A stretch of 64,000 nt of DNA from an uncultured Muribaculaceae bacterium (GCA_905233845.1 CAJOFH010000002.1:1-64000); one strand, 5' to 3'; positions 16,055 to 25,368 are shown, counted from the stretch's first letter. The notes: a model not told the origin generated them from the sequence alone. Translations and numbers: made by a program.

Positions 16055-16759
16055 GTGAGAACAAGCTGCAACACATACCAACTGATAAAGCACACAACGG
16101 CATTGCTGTTGTGCGCTATTGTTGCTGTAGCAGCTGGCGCTCAAGACAACTACGACCTTGACAGGCCGATACTGAACAACGACACCACAGTGCTAAACGA
16201 CAGCACAGCAATGTTGACAGCGACGCCAATGAAGGCACCAAGTCAAGACCTCAACAAGAGCTTAAAGTTCAACCCGAACCCCATGCGGGCTATGTGGCTC
16301 TCGGCCCTGTGCCCTGGATTGGGACAAATCTACAACCGTCGATACTGGAAACTGCCCATCGTGATTGGCGCCTTTGTTGGTCTCACCTACGGCACGTCGT
16401 GGAACAACCGAATGCTCAACGACTACTCCAAGGCCTACCGAGATATCAGCGATAACGACCCAAACACTCGTAGCTACATGGACTTCTACCCACCAACCGT
16501 AAAGGAAAGCGACCTCGACATCACCTGGCTCACCAGTACCCTCAAGAGTCGCAAAGACTACTATCGTCGCTACCGCGACATCTGCATCATTGGCATTGCA
16601 GCAGTTTACTTGCTAAATGTGATTGACGCTTATGTCGATGCATCGATGATGCACTTTGATGTGAACCCCGACCTGTCGCTTCGTTGGGGACCTGCCGTTA
16701 TCGACAATGAGACGTCACGACTACCCTCGTTTGGGATGGGATGCTCATTAAACTTTTGA
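16055..16759 (+). CDS. DUF5683 domain membrane protein
   Basis: A 234-residue protein read from a GTG codon at 16055, preceded by AAAGAGG; no ATG is better placed. It has an N-terminal signal segment (about 12-30, ending AGAQD), then the DUF5683 core: ALCPGLGQIYNRRYWKLPIVIGAF, a first membrane helix, the SKAYRDISDNDP segment, YRRYRDICIIGIAAVYLLNVIDAYVDASM with a second helix, and a C-terminal strand. Function unknown, but the gene follows parB and precedes MltD-type genes in many Bacteroidales, hinting at a link with cell-wall growth or division. Confidence 0.85.
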   Translation: MRTSCNTYQLIKHTTALLLCAIVAVAAGAQDNYDLDRPILNNDTTVLNDSTAMLTATPMKAPSQDLNKSLKFNPNPMRAMWLSALCPGLGQIYNRRYWKLPIVIGAFVGLTYGTSWNNRMLNDYSKAYRDISDNDPNTRSYMDFYPPTVKESDLDITWLTSTLKSRKDYYRRYRDICIIGIAAVYLLNVIDAYVDASMMHFDVNPDLSLRWGPAVIDNETSRLPSFGMGCSLNF

Positions 16760-16797
16760 CAACACTTTAAATTTGATAATATAAAACCAAAGTTATT

Positions 16798-18858
16798 ATG
16801 AAATATCGATTATTAGTAACTCTATTGTGTTTAATAACAATAACATCGGTGTGGGCCGACACTAAGAAGAGCAAGAATATTTTGTCGCTCAAGGAAACCA
16901 TCACCGACAACGACATCCGTTACCCTTCGAGCTTTAACGAGTCGAACGACATGATGAAGGATTGGTACAACCTCTACCACGAGACCAATGCTCCTATCGA
17001 CAAAACTAACGACGGTCAATATGGCAACGTGAGCGACAAGGTTTACAAGGAGAGACTGCAAAAACTGCCAACCTCTATCGAAATGCCTTTCAACCAAATC
17101 GTGAAAAGCTATATTGAGCGTTATGTTGTGAAAGGACGGTCGATGGTGGCTAATCTGCTTGGAATGAGCAACTATTATATGCCAATCTTTGAAGCGGCTT
17201 TAGCACGTCACCACATGCCTCTTGAGCTCAAGTACATCCCTATCATCGAGAGCGCACTGAACCCCAATGCCGTTTCACCAGCAGGAGCAGGTGGGTTGTG
17301 GCAGTTCATGCCTGCCACCGCCAAGGGACATGGCATGGAGGTCAACAACACCGTTGACCAGCGTCGTGACCCTTACGTAGCAAGTGAGAAAGCTGCTATT
17401 TTCTTCCAGAAGCTTTACAACACCTATGGTGACTGGTCGCTGGCAATTGCCGCTTACAACTGTGGTCCTGGCAATGTGAACAAGGCCATCAAGCGCACTG
17501 GCAACGACAAAGCCGACTTTTGGGAGATATACAATTACCTTCCCAAAGAAACAAGAGGTTACGTCCCAGCGTTTATCGCGGCCAACTATATGATGACTTA
17601 CTACAAAGACCATGGCATCTCTCCGCAAAAGACTCGCGCTTTTGTGGTTGACACTGTAATGGTGAAAAAGCGTGTCACTTTCAGCCAGATATCCCGAGTA
17701 CTCAATATTCCTATTGAGGAGATTAGAATTCTCAACCCACAGTATCGTGGTGATGTGATTCCTGGCAACGTACACCCTTATTACCTTGCCCTGCCTTCAC
17801 AGCACATCATTAGCTACATTGCTAATGAGAGCAGAATCATAGGTGGCAGTGGTTATAGCAATAGACCATCCAACTCTTCAGGAACCGCTTTTGTCAGTCA
17901 TGTGGTGAAAGATGAAGAAAGCATCTACGATATCAGTGATCAGTATGGCATAACTGTTGATGACATACTACTTCTCAACAATCTCCAAACTGCCGAAGAG
18001 ATAAGACCTGGAATGCAACTTAAGGTCATCAATAACGGAAAGAAGCTCAAGACCACTAATGATAATCCACAAAACACTCAAGGCAATGAGGAGGACGACT
18101 ATGATGACGACTATGATGATGACAACGGCACTTTGAACAACAAAGGGACATTGGCCAACAATGACAACAACAATAAGAGAACTAGCTATTATCTTGATGA
18201 TGACGACTATGACACCAACTACAACGGAAGCCGCCATAACGGTAGCGACGGTCGCAAAGTGCCAGTATCACAACGTCGCAAGGTTGACGACAAGCCCGAA
18301 GTCCCTGTTCAAAGAAAGAACAACGACAACGACAATTATAACCGAAACTATCACAACAACAATAACTACTACGACGACCAAGATGACGACGAGGAAGAAG
18401 AACTGAGACGTCAAGAGGAGGAAGCAAGAAAAGAGGCTGAACGCAAGAAGAAAGCTGCCGAAGAAGCCCGAAAGAGAAAAGCCGCCGAGGAAGCTGCTAA
18501 GAAGAAAGCTGCCGAGGAGTATGCTAAGAAGAAAGCTGCCGAGAAGAAAGCCGCCGAAGAGGCTGCAAAGAAGAGGGCCGCCGAGAAAGAAGCAGCCAAG
18601 AAGAAAGCTGCCGAAGAAGCAGCTAAGAAAAAAGCCGCCGAAGAAGCAGCTAAAAAGAAAGCTGCCGAGGAGGCTGCCAAGAGAAAAGCTGCCGAAGAAG
18701 CAGCCAAGCCCCACATTCACAATGTTGCCGATGGCGAGAATCTAACAAAAATCGCTAAGAGATATGGCACAACGCCTCAAAAAATCAAACAGGCAAATGG
18801 CATCAAAGATGACAATATGATAAGAAGTGGTACCAAGCTCAAAATTCCTAAGAACTGA
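16798..18858 (+). CDS. MltD-like lytic transglycosylase with LysM domains
   Basis: A 686-residue exported murein hydrolase. Signal peptide 1-20; soluble lytic transglycosylase domain about 95-270 with catalytic E151 in YIPIIESALNP, then GAGGLWQFMP and IAAYNCGPGNVNKAI. A first LysM follows at about 366-412, then Asp/Asn-rich linkers. A TolA-like Lys/Ala/Glu coiled-coil of repeats (KKAAEEAAK) covers about 532-637. A final LysM lies at about 639-685. The enzyme cleaves glycan strands to anhydro-muropeptides, and the KA-rich rod may span the periplasm. All catalytic motifs are intact, unlike in its tandem paralogue downstream. Confidence 0.92.
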   Translation: MKYRLLVTLLCLITITSVWADTKKSKNILSLKETITDNDIRYPSSFNESNDMMKDWYNLYHETNAPIDKTNDGQYGNVSDKVYKERLQKLPTSIEMPFNQIVKSYIERYVVKGRSMVANLLGMSNYYMPIFEAALARHHMPLELKYIPIIESALNPNAVSPAGAGGLWQFMPATAKGHGMEVNNTVDQRRDPYVASEKAAIFFQKLYNTYGDWSLAIAAYNCGPGNVNKAIKRTGNDKADFWEIYNYLPKETRGYVPAFIAANYMMTYYKDHGISPQKTRAFVVDTVMVKKRVTFSQISRVLNIPIEEIRILNPQYRGDVIPGNVHPYYLALPSQHIISYIANESRIIGGSGYSNRPSNSSGTAFVSHVVKDEESIYDISDQYGITVDDILLLNNLQTAEEIRPGMQLKVINNGKKLKTTNDNPQNTQGNEEDDYDDDYDDDNGTLNNKGTLANNDNNNKRTSYYLDDDDYDTNYNGSRHNGSDGRKVPVSQRRKVDDKPEVPVQRKNNDNDNYNRNYHNNNNYYDDQDDDEEEELRRQEEEARKEAERKKKAAEEARKRKAAEEAAKKKAAEEYAKKKAAEKKAAEEAAKKRAAEKEAAKKKAAEEAAKKKAAEEAAKKKAAEEAAKRKAAEEAAKPHIHNVADGENLTKIAKRYGTTPQKIKQANGIKDDNMIRSGTKLKIPKN

Positions 18859-18956
18859 CAACGATGAGCGCTGGCTACCACTAAGAGAACTGATTGGACT
18901 CTCATCAAGATTAAAAAACAAAAGACACTGAACTTATCAGAAATCAAAATAGAATT

Positions 18957-21416
18957 ATGAAATATAAAATATTTTTTATCACAACTTTAGTCTTTTTATC
19001 GCAGGTGGTTCTTGGCAACGCTGCCGAGAAGGAAAAGACTAACATTGTCTATCCCACTTGGATTGAAACGGCCCCGTCGGACGCCGACATGTCAGTGCCT
19101 AATTGGTATCTGAAAAACTACACTACCATCGACCAAAACAAAGCTGACAACTACCGTTCGCCTAAGGGAGCCAGCGACCAGGATTATAGGTCGCGATTAG
19201 ATAGGCTGTCCAAGCGTTATGGCATGAATTTGCAATACAACGACATTGTGAAGAACTACATAGAGCGATATGTCATAAAGAATCGCTCGCAAGTGTCGTG
19301 CATGCTGGGATTGTGGCCCTACTATAAACCAATCTTTGAGAATGAGATAAGCAAAAACAAGCTTCCCGAAGCACTGAAATACCTGCCAGTGGCTTGCTCA
19401 GCTCTTAACCCTGATGTAATCTCTAACGACGGAGCTGCTGGACTATGGCAGTTTATGATAGCCCCAGCCAAGGGAAATGGCCTTGAGGTCAACACCATCG
19501 TCGACGAGAGGTTTGACCCCTATCGCTCGAGTGAGAAAGCTGCTGAATACTTGAAGAAACTATATTCTTCCTATAACGACTGGCTTCTTGCCATAGCGGC
19601 TCACACTTGCGGCATTGGCAACGTCAACAAGTCTATACAGCGCGCCAAGAATCAAAAGGTGAACAATCCCAACTTTTGGGACATCTACAAATATCTACCA
19701 AAAAACTCTCGTGGCTATGTGCCAGCATTTATCGCAGCATGTTATGCTATGAACTATTTCAATGAGCACGACATCACTCCCACCCTCACCAACCGCCGAC
19801 TCGTGACAGCGACAACACAGGTGACGAAACGCGTGAGTATCCATCAAATTTCGCAGGTGCTGGGCATTGACCAGAATGAGATTAGGTTCCTTAATCCTCA
19901 GTATCGCGAGGAGGTGAACGATGTAATCGTCATTCCAGGCAACATACGTCCTTACACACTCACTTTGCCATCAGGACAAATCAACAGTTACCGTATTGCC
20001 GAGGACAGGATTGCCAATTACCAGAAGAAGCAATTCGAGCGCCGTGCCGAGGTGCAACCTGGCGATATCAAGAGTATTGTTGGTGGTGAAGAGGATATCG
20101 ACAATGGTATTGTCTACCATGAGGTTGTTGAAGATGAAGATTTGGAAAGCATCGCCAAGAGATATGGCGTGACGGTCGAGAACCTCAAAAAGACCAACAG
20201 GTTGACATCCTACGACATTGAGCCTGGCGACATCATTCAAATCAACACCAAAGGTGCCGCTGCTGCCGCAAGAGGAAAGAGTAAGGAGAATATCTATGCC
20301 TCCAACTCTGGTTCTAACTATGGCTCTGGTTCAAACTCTGGCTCTTATTCCAACTCAAACCAAAATTCCAACTCAGGACGCAACAACAACTCTGGCTATA
20401 ATGATGACATTTATGCCGACAACAACACTCCCAGACACAGAGGTAGTGACACTCGCAATGTTCCTCCCTATAACAGGAATAAAGAAACCCAAGCACAACA
20501 AAACTACTTGAACGATGACTCGGACGACTCGCAACAACGTTATCAAGAAGAGCTGAAGCGTCAAAAAGAAATCGAGCGCAAGAAGCGAGAAGCTGAGCGT
20601 AGAAGGAAAGCCGAGGAGGCTGCCAAGAGAAAGGCTGCCGAGGAGGCTGCTGCAAAGAAGAAAGCCGCTGAAAGAGAAGCTGCCAAGAAGAAAGCCGCCG
20701 AAGATGCAGCCAAGAGAAAGGCTGCTGAAGAAGCTGCCAAGAGAAAAGCTGCCGAGGAAGCCGCTAAGAGAAAGGCCGCCGAGGAGGCTGCTAAGCCTAT
20801 TGTTCACCAAGTGAAAGAGGGCAACAACTTAACTAAACTTGCTGAACAATATGGAGTGTCAATTGCCGACATAAAGGATGCTAACCCCGATTTGAAAGAT
20901 GAGAACATTAAGATTGGGCAAAAAATTAATATTCCCAAGAAGAGTCAACGTGGTCAAAATGCAGCATCTTCAAGCAAGCAAAATGACAAGCAAGTAAATA
21001 CACCACAAAACGGTAAGCGCAATTCTTTAGACAAGGATAAACAGCAACAATCGGATAAGAGCAAGAAAGAAAAATCGGCCGGAGAGGCTTACAAGAAGAG
21101 GAAGGCCGAGGAATTAGCAAAGAAGAAAGCTGCCGAGGAAGCAAAAAAGAAGGCCGAAGAAGAAGCCAAGAAGAAAGCAGCTGAAGAGGCTAAGAAGAAA
21201 GCTGCCGAGGAGGCTAAGAGAAAGGCCGCTGAGGAGGCTGCCAAGAAACCCACACATCATGTGGTAAAAGAAGGCAACAACCTAACCAAGCTTGCCGCTC
21301 AATATGGTGTCTCGGCCGATGATATCCGGAAAGCCAATGGCATAACTGGCGATAACATCCGAATTGGCCAAAAGCTTATCATTCCACCCAAGAAAGCTGG
21401 CACTAAGAAGAAATAA
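18957..21416 (+). CDS. MltD paralogue with lost catalytic glutamate and three LysM domains
   Basis: An 819-residue tandem paralogue of the preceding protein. Signal peptide 1-22. The transglycosylase domain (about 90-265) aligns throughout, but the catalytic ES pair reads CS (C147 in YLPVACSALNP). QFMP has become QFMIA, and AAYNCGPGNV has become AAHTCGIGNV. LysM domains lie at about 387-433, 616-662 and 766-813, separated by two KA-rich rods (about 531-615 and 700-763). I infer a peptidoglycan-binding pseudoenzyme rather than an active hydrolase. In other Bacteroidales a relA homologue follows mltD; here this paralogue takes that place. Confidence 0.88.
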   Translation: MKYKIFFITTLVFLSQVVLGNAAEKEKTNIVYPTWIETAPSDADMSVPNWYLKNYTTIDQNKADNYRSPKGASDQDYRSRLDRLSKRYGMNLQYNDIVKNYIERYVIKNRSQVSCMLGLWPYYKPIFENEISKNKLPEALKYLPVACSALNPDVISNDGAAGLWQFMIAPAKGNGLEVNTIVDERFDPYRSSEKAAEYLKKLYSSYNDWLLAIAAHTCGIGNVNKSIQRAKNQKVNNPNFWDIYKYLPKNSRGYVPAFIAACYAMNYFNEHDITPTLTNRRLVTATTQVTKRVSIHQISQVLGIDQNEIRFLNPQYREEVNDVIVIPGNIRPYTLTLPSGQINSYRIAEDRIANYQKKQFERRAEVQPGDIKSIVGGEEDIDNGIVYHEVVEDEDLESIAKRYGVTVENLKKTNRLTSYDIEPGDIIQINTKGAAAAARGKSKENIYASNSGSNYGSGSNSGSYSNSNQNSNSGRNNNSGYNDDIYADNNTPRHRGSDTRNVPPYNRNKETQAQQNYLNDDSDDSQQRYQEELKRQKEIERKKREAERRRKAEEAAKRKAAEEAAAKKKAAEREAAKKKAAEDAAKRKAAEEAAKRKAAEEAAKRKAAEEAAKPIVHQVKEGNNLTKLAEQYGVSIADIKDANPDLKDENIKIGQKINIPKKSQRGQNAASSSKQNDKQVNTPQNGKRNSLDKDKQQQSDKSKKEKSAGEAYKKRKAEELAKKKAAEEAKKKAEEEAKKKAAEEAKKKAAEEAKRKAAEEAAKKPTHHVVKEGNNLTKLAAQYGVSADDIRKANGITGDNIRIGQKLIIPPKKAGTKKK

Positions 21417-21462
21417 GCTTCCCTTTTGCAAGGACATAAAACCCAATTCGGTCATTAGGATT

Positions 21463-21545
21463 CATGAGTTCGATAATTTTTTATCCTAATATTCAGCGTT
21501 TTAAGCTCCCCCTCTAAGATAGAGGGGGATACAGGGGGAGTATGA
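21463..21545 (+). repeat. Dispersed CCCCTCTA-hairpin element, copy 1
   Basis: It reads from ATGAGTTCGATAATTTTTTA through ATTCAGCGTTTTAAGCTCC to a hairpin CCCCCTCTAAGATAGAGGGGG and ends near GGGGGAGTATGA. The same order appears at 25154-25232 and, inverted, at 41881-41985. The hairpin core alone is tripled in ribD. Confidence 0.8.
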
Positions 21546-21590
21546 TAAAGTGTTTTTGAAGGCCGTCGGCCTAATGGCCTATTTGGGTTA

Positions 21591-21626
21591 AAAACAGTTC
21601 TAATGAAACACCATTAGAACTGTTTT
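21591..21626. terminator. Perfect 15-bp stem-loop
   Basis: AAAACAGTTCTAATG (21591-21605) and CATTAGAACTGTTTT (21612-21626) pair perfectly around a six-base loop. It probably terminates the mltD-like operon, although it lies 175 bases downstream between dispersed repeats. Confidence 0.6.
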
Positions 21627-21631
21627 CTATT

Positions 21632-21779
21632 GCTCCCCCTCTAAGAGGGGGGCAGGGGGAATATGACTATATCAAAGTTCTGTAACTCAATGCGTCTGCC
21701 ATACCCCTCAGTCACTTCGTGACAGCTCCCCTAGCTTATGGGAGCAGCTACTTCACCTTTATCGGACACTAATAGTTTT
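21632..21779. repeat. Further hairpin repeats abutting vsr
   Basis: Contains a partial CCCCCTCTAAGAGGGGGG hairpin (about 21634-21653), GTCAC/GTGAC and CTCCC/GGGAG hairpins (about 21712-21745), and the 28-base piece 21741-21768 that recurs near position 200. The repeat runs up to the vsr stop codon. No gene is seen in 21417-21779. Confidence 0.65.
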
Positions 21780-22292
21780 TTATCCCCCATACTCCACCTC
21801 GGGCTCTGCGGCTTGCTCAAGCTCGTTGTCGTATGGAGTAGGGCTATAAACTTTCACATCGTGTGTCGTGAGGTAGATTTGGCTCAGTCGATGCGAGAGT
21901 GCAAGGAGGGTGTCGCGTCGCCATTCCTTCTCGAGCTGACATTCCCACACCACGAGTACATACCATCCCATCTTGTGAAGAAGCCTGTAGTTGCGCTCGT
22001 CACGTGCCTTGTTGCGCTGGAACTTCGAAATCCAGAAATCAACATTGGTGTGTGGAATGCGATATCGGTCGCAGTTCTCATGAGCGTGCCAAAAGCATCC
22101 GTTCACAAAGATTGCCGTACTATATCGTGGCAATACAATATCAGGACTGCCAGGCAGACGCTTGACGTTAACACGATAGCGATATCCTTGATGCCATAGC
22201 CATCGCCTGACAATCATCTCAGGGCGAGTATTCTTGCTGCCAATGTGGCTCATGCAGCGATGTCGCTGCTCGGGTGTCATCTTATCGGCCAT
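21780..22292 (-). CDS. vsr: Very short patch repair endonuclease (orphan)
   Basis: A 170-residue Vsr endonuclease. It nicks next to T:G mismatches formed by deamination of 5-methylcytosine. Family blocks are MTPEQRHRCMSHIGSKNTRPE, GSPDIVLP with the catalytic aspartate, FVNGCFWHAHENC with catalytic histidines and zinc-site residues, and WYVLVVWECQLE. Vsr normally sits beside a Dcm-type cytosine methylase, but none is in this window. The 3' end abuts dispersed repeats. An ompH-like gene lies 14 bases upstream on the same strand. Confidence 0.93.
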   Translation of the reverse strand: MADKMTPEQRHRCMSHIGSKNTRPEMIVRRWLWHQGYRYRVNVKRLPGSPDIVLPRYSTAIFVNGCFWHAHENCDRYRIPHTNVDFWISKFQRNKARDERNYRLLHKMGWYVLVVWECQLEKEWRRDTLLALSHRLSQIYLTTHDVKVYSPTPYDNELEQAAEPEVEYGG

Positions 22293-22305
22293 GCATCAAG
22301 CAATG

Positions 22306-22812
22306 TCATTCAATTCCCAGCAACTGCTTCACGGCTGCGGTGACATCAACGGCACCTTCGCCTGCGTATGCCACCGGAGTCTTCGATACATCTATTATAT
22401 AGGTGTATCCTCCTTCGTCGCCTATCTGCTTAATGGCAGCAGCGATTTTTCCATAGATAGGAGTTTCCAGTTCCTGTTTTTGAGTTTCGAGAGAGGACTT
22501 GGTGCTTGCAAGAAATGCTGCTATCTCACGGTCGCTGTCCTGAATCTCACGGATGCGTCGGTCTCTTATCGTTGCAGGGACATTTTTATCCATCGCTTGA
22601 TAAGCATCATACTTGCGGTTGAAGTCAGCTTGCATGAGCTCATACTCCGCCTTATACTGCTGCGACGCTTTGTCGAGCGTCTCACGGGCCTGGGTGCTCT
22701 CGGGCATAGCGGCAAAAATCTGCTGCACGTCAACTGTGGCAATCTTCATCTGCGCCATCACTGCAAGTGGCATCACCACCACCGCCATCACTAAAAGTCT
22801 TTTAATCTTCAT
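22306..22812 (-). CDS. OmpH/Skp family periplasmic chaperone
   Basis: A 168-residue exported protein with signal peptide MKIKRLLVMAVVVMPLAVMAQ, followed by the Skp-like pattern KIATVDVQQIFAAMPESTQA, a long charged coiled coil (about 45-125) and a C-terminal strand YTYIIDVSKTPVAYAGEGAVDVT. Skp-like chaperones hold unfolded outer-membrane proteins in the periplasm. This is the third such gene in the window and lies apart from the pair next to bamA. A TACCTTTG box on the minus strand (plus 22843-22850) is a good promoter. Confidence 0.88.
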   Translation of the reverse strand: MKIKRLLVMAVVVMPLAVMAQMKIATVDVQQIFAAMPESTQARETLDKASQQYKAEYELMQADFNRKYDAYQAMDKNVPATIRDRRIREIQDSDREIAAFLASTKSSLETQKQELETPIYGKIAAAIKQIGDEGGYTYIIDVSKTPVAYAGEGAVDVTAAVKQLLGIE

Positions 22813-22930
22813 CGTCGATAATGTTTTTTATGTCTTCTACCGCAAAGGTAGTAAAAAGTTTTCAGTTGGCGACAAGTTAAGGAGAGTTTCCTTGACTTAT
22901 CCGGAATGAGAAGAACATTTTGTTATCATA

Positions 22931-22962
22931 TTGCCTTTTTTGCTGAAAAAGTTGTATCTTTG
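22931..22962 (+). promoter_or_regulatory. Promoter for hsdS
   Basis: TTG at 22931-22933, 21-base spacer, TATCTTTG at 22955-22962, 75 bases before the hsdS start. Confidence 0.55.
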
Positions 22963-23037
22963 TGGTTATATTTGGTTTGTGCCCTTCTCCTTTTCAAAAA
23001 AAGAAATTGACAATGGCAAAGTAACACCAAGACATAA

Positions 23038-24192
23038 ATGAATAAACATGGATGGACATATAAGAAGTTAGGGGAGGTCTGTGAGACATCTTCAGGTGGC
23101 ACACCATCCAAATCTCACAAAGAATACTATGAAGGGGGCACAATCCCATGGTTAAGAAGTGGTGAGGTTGCACAAGGGATGATATATGATACAGAACTAT
23201 GTATAACTGAATTGGGGCTGGAAAAATCTTCAGCAAAACTATTTCCTGTTAATACCGTTGTAATTGCAATGTATGGTGCAACTGTTGGACAAGTAGGGCT
23301 TTTAAAAAACGAAATGGCAACAAATCAAGCCATTTGTGGTATTTTTCCTAATAGTAAACTCTCTCCATCATTCTTACTATATTGCTTGAAATCTAAAAAG
23401 TCTCTTTTCTTGAAAGATGCTGTTGGTGGAGCACAACCAAATATTTCTCAGAATTTAATTAAAAATACAATTATCCCCATTCCACCCCTTGCTGAGCAAG
23501 AGCGTATTGTTGCGGAACTTGACCTGCTATCAAGTATTATAGAGAAGAAGAAGACACAACTCAAAGAATATGACCGGCTCGCTCAATCTATCTTCTATGA
23601 TATGTTTGAAGATTACAATGAGCAAATATGTATCTCTAACTATATTGCTTCTTTGGGAGGTGGAAAAAGCTTAGCAGGAAATGAAGAATGTGCCAACAAA
23701 GTGTTGAAAACAGGTGCTGTTACATACGATTACTTTAATGGTAATGAAGTAAAATCTTTGCCAATTGATTATAATCCAAAACCTGAACATTTGCTAAAAG
23801 ATGGTGATATATTAATAAGCCGTATGAACACCTTAGAATATGTTGGTGCGTGTGCTTATGTGTGGAAAGCCCCAAACAATACTTATCTTCCCGATAGACT
23901 TTGGCGTGCTACATTAAAAGACAATATTAATCCTATCTATTTGTGGTTCTCTCTAATACAGGATTCCTCAAAAAAACAGATTAGGACATTGGCATCAGGA
24001 ACAAGTGGAAGTATGAAAAACATTTCTATCCCTCGTTTTTTGAGTATTGAGATAAAGAAAGTGCCACTTGCCATACAAAAGTTATTTGCCTCAAAGATAG
24101 AGTCAATAGAGCAACAAAAGTCACTAATTCAACAATCCATTGTCGAAACGCAGACGCTTTTCGACAGCCGCATGGATTACTGGTTTGATTAA
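23038..24192 (+). CDS. hsdS: Type I restriction-modification specificity subunit (orphan)
   Basis: A 384-residue HsdS with two target recognition domains. TRD1 (about 5-150) starts WTYKKLGEV and contains VIAMYGATVGQ and GGAQPNIS. The central conserved helix reads PPLAEQERIVAELDLL...KKKTQLKEYDRLAQSIFYDMF. TRD2 (about 200-345) contains GDILISRMN and SGTSGSMKNIS. A short C-terminal helix follows. HsdS dictates which bipartite site the HsdM/HsdR complex recognises. No hsdM or hsdR is present within 20 kb, so it is orphan here. The gene is AT-rich compared with nadE, suggesting transfer. Confidence 0.9.
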   Translation: MNKHGWTYKKLGEVCETSSGGTPSKSHKEYYEGGTIPWLRSGEVAQGMIYDTELCITELGLEKSSAKLFPVNTVVIAMYGATVGQVGLLKNEMATNQAICGIFPNSKLSPSFLLYCLKSKKSLFLKDAVGGAQPNISQNLIKNTIIPIPPLAEQERIVAELDLLSSIIEKKKTQLKEYDRLAQSIFYDMFEDYNEQICISNYIASLGGGKSLAGNEECANKVLKTGAVTYDYFNGNEVKSLPIDYNPKPEHLLKDGDILISRMNTLEYVGACAYVWKAPNNTYLPDRLWRATLKDNINPIYLWFSLIQDSSKKQIRTLASGTSGSMKNISIPRFLSIEIKKVPLAIQKLFASKIESIEQQKSLIQQSIVETQTLFDSRMDYWFD

Positions 24193-24222
24193 TTATTCAA
24201 AAATCAATAAAATTTTAAAGTT

Positions 24223-25071
24223 ATGGATTATAAGAGAGTATTTGATACTATGGTGAGCGAGACGGCGAAGTATCTTAGTGAGAACGGCCTGAAGACCATG
24301 GTTTTGGGGTTCTCAGGAGGCCTTGACTCCACTATTACTGGCGCTATCTGCCATGAGGTAGTAAAGCAGAACCCAGAGAAGCAGTTCACATTTATAGGCG
24401 TGAGTCTGCCTTGTTCTTCTAATAGCGTCGAAGAGAACGACTCGGCAAGCATGGCCATGAAGGCCTTCAGCAACAAATGTTGGGTTGAGAACTTGCAAGC
24501 CCAATATCTGCTGATGAAAGCAACCTGCGAGCAGCACTATCCCTCCACCCCTATCTCACAAGGCAATATCAAGGCTCGTCTGCGCATGATATACCTTTAT
24601 AATATCGCCTCGGTAACAGGCGGACTGGTAATGGACACCGATAACCTGACAGAGCACAACCTGGGCTTCTGGACTATTCATGGTGATGTAGCCGACTACA
24701 ATCCCATTGGCGGACTGTGGAAGCATGAGGTGTATGAACTGTGCAAATATCTCTTTACCGAGCGCTACACCGATGAGGACGATCCTCGCCGTCATGCCTT
24801 GAAGGCAGCCTACGACATCATGCCAACCGATGGCAATGGCGTGGCAGCTGGTGGCGACATGGCCCAGATAGCTCCTGGACACACCTACGAGGAAGTTGAT
24901 GACATCCTGAACACCTACTTGCAGCAGGGCGACAATGAGCAGGAGATGAAGCGCCTAGTCGATGCCTACGGTGCCGAAACCGTGGAGCGTGTGCTGGCTC
25001 GTCATCGGGGCTCAGCCTTCAAGCGCAAACGCATGCCTCTGGTTATTGAGAGGTCACTCTATGACTCGTGA
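24223..25071 (+). CDS. nadE: NAD synthetase
   Basis: A 282-residue NAD+ synthase that amidates deamido-NAD using ammonia, the last step of NAD synthesis. The ATP pyrophosphatase P-loop is FSGGLDST (about 30-37). TDNLTEHNLGFWTIHGD is the deamido-NAD and ammonia site region. No glutaminase domain is fused, so ammonia or a separate glutaminase must be used. It begins 30 bases after hsdS and ends at a hairpin terminator that is duplicated 2.9 kb away. Confidence 0.93.
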   Translation: MDYKRVFDTMVSETAKYLSENGLKTMVLGFSGGLDSTITGAICHEVVKQNPEKQFTFIGVSLPCSSNSVEENDSASMAMKAFSNKCWVENLQAQYLLMKATCEQHYPSTPISQGNIKARLRMIYLYNIASVTGGLVMDTDNLTEHNLGFWTIHGDVADYNPIGGLWKHEVYELCKYLFTERYTDEDDPRRHALKAAYDIMPTDGNGVAAGGDMAQIAPGHTYEEVDDILNTYLQQGDNEQEMKRLVDAYGAETVERVLARHRGSAFKRKRMPLVIERSLYDS

Positions 25072-25093
25072 AAGCGATTAGAACCAATAAAAA

Positions 25094-25155
25094 TGACCTG
25101 CAGCGATCCCTCGCCGCAGGTCAATTATTTTTTTATTAATAATAGTATTATTTAA
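25094..25155. repeat. Duplicated terminator segment, copy 1
   Basis: A hairpin TGACCTGC / GCAGGTCA (25094-25101 and 25116-25123), a T-run and a following AT-rich stretch (TTATTAATAATAGTATTATT) form a 62-base segment. It matches 27983-28043 except for the hairpin loop and one T. It terminates nadE. Confidence 0.85.
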
Positions 25156-25232
25156 CGTGAGTTCAATGATTTTTTGTCCTTATAATCAGCGCTTTAAGCT
25201 CCCCAAGATAGAGGGGCGGGGGGGTATGAAAA
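25154..25232 (+). repeat. Dispersed CCCCTCTA-hairpin element, copy 2
   Basis: Starts ACGTGAGTTCAATGATTTTT, continues CAGCGCTTTAAGCTCC and ends in a degenerate hairpin (CCCCAAGATAGAGGGG) and TATGA. It follows the duplicated terminator directly. I see nothing else in 25233-25368. Confidence 0.75.
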
Positions 25233-25368
25233 AGAGATTTTGAGGACAAAAATGCGATTAAGCGAGTGAAAGCAGAACTTGTTTAATGTCTCTCGAGCGT
25301 GAGCATTTTATTCAATTTATTTTGTTGATTTATGATTCTTCTCTTTTTACACTGCAAAAATAATCTCT

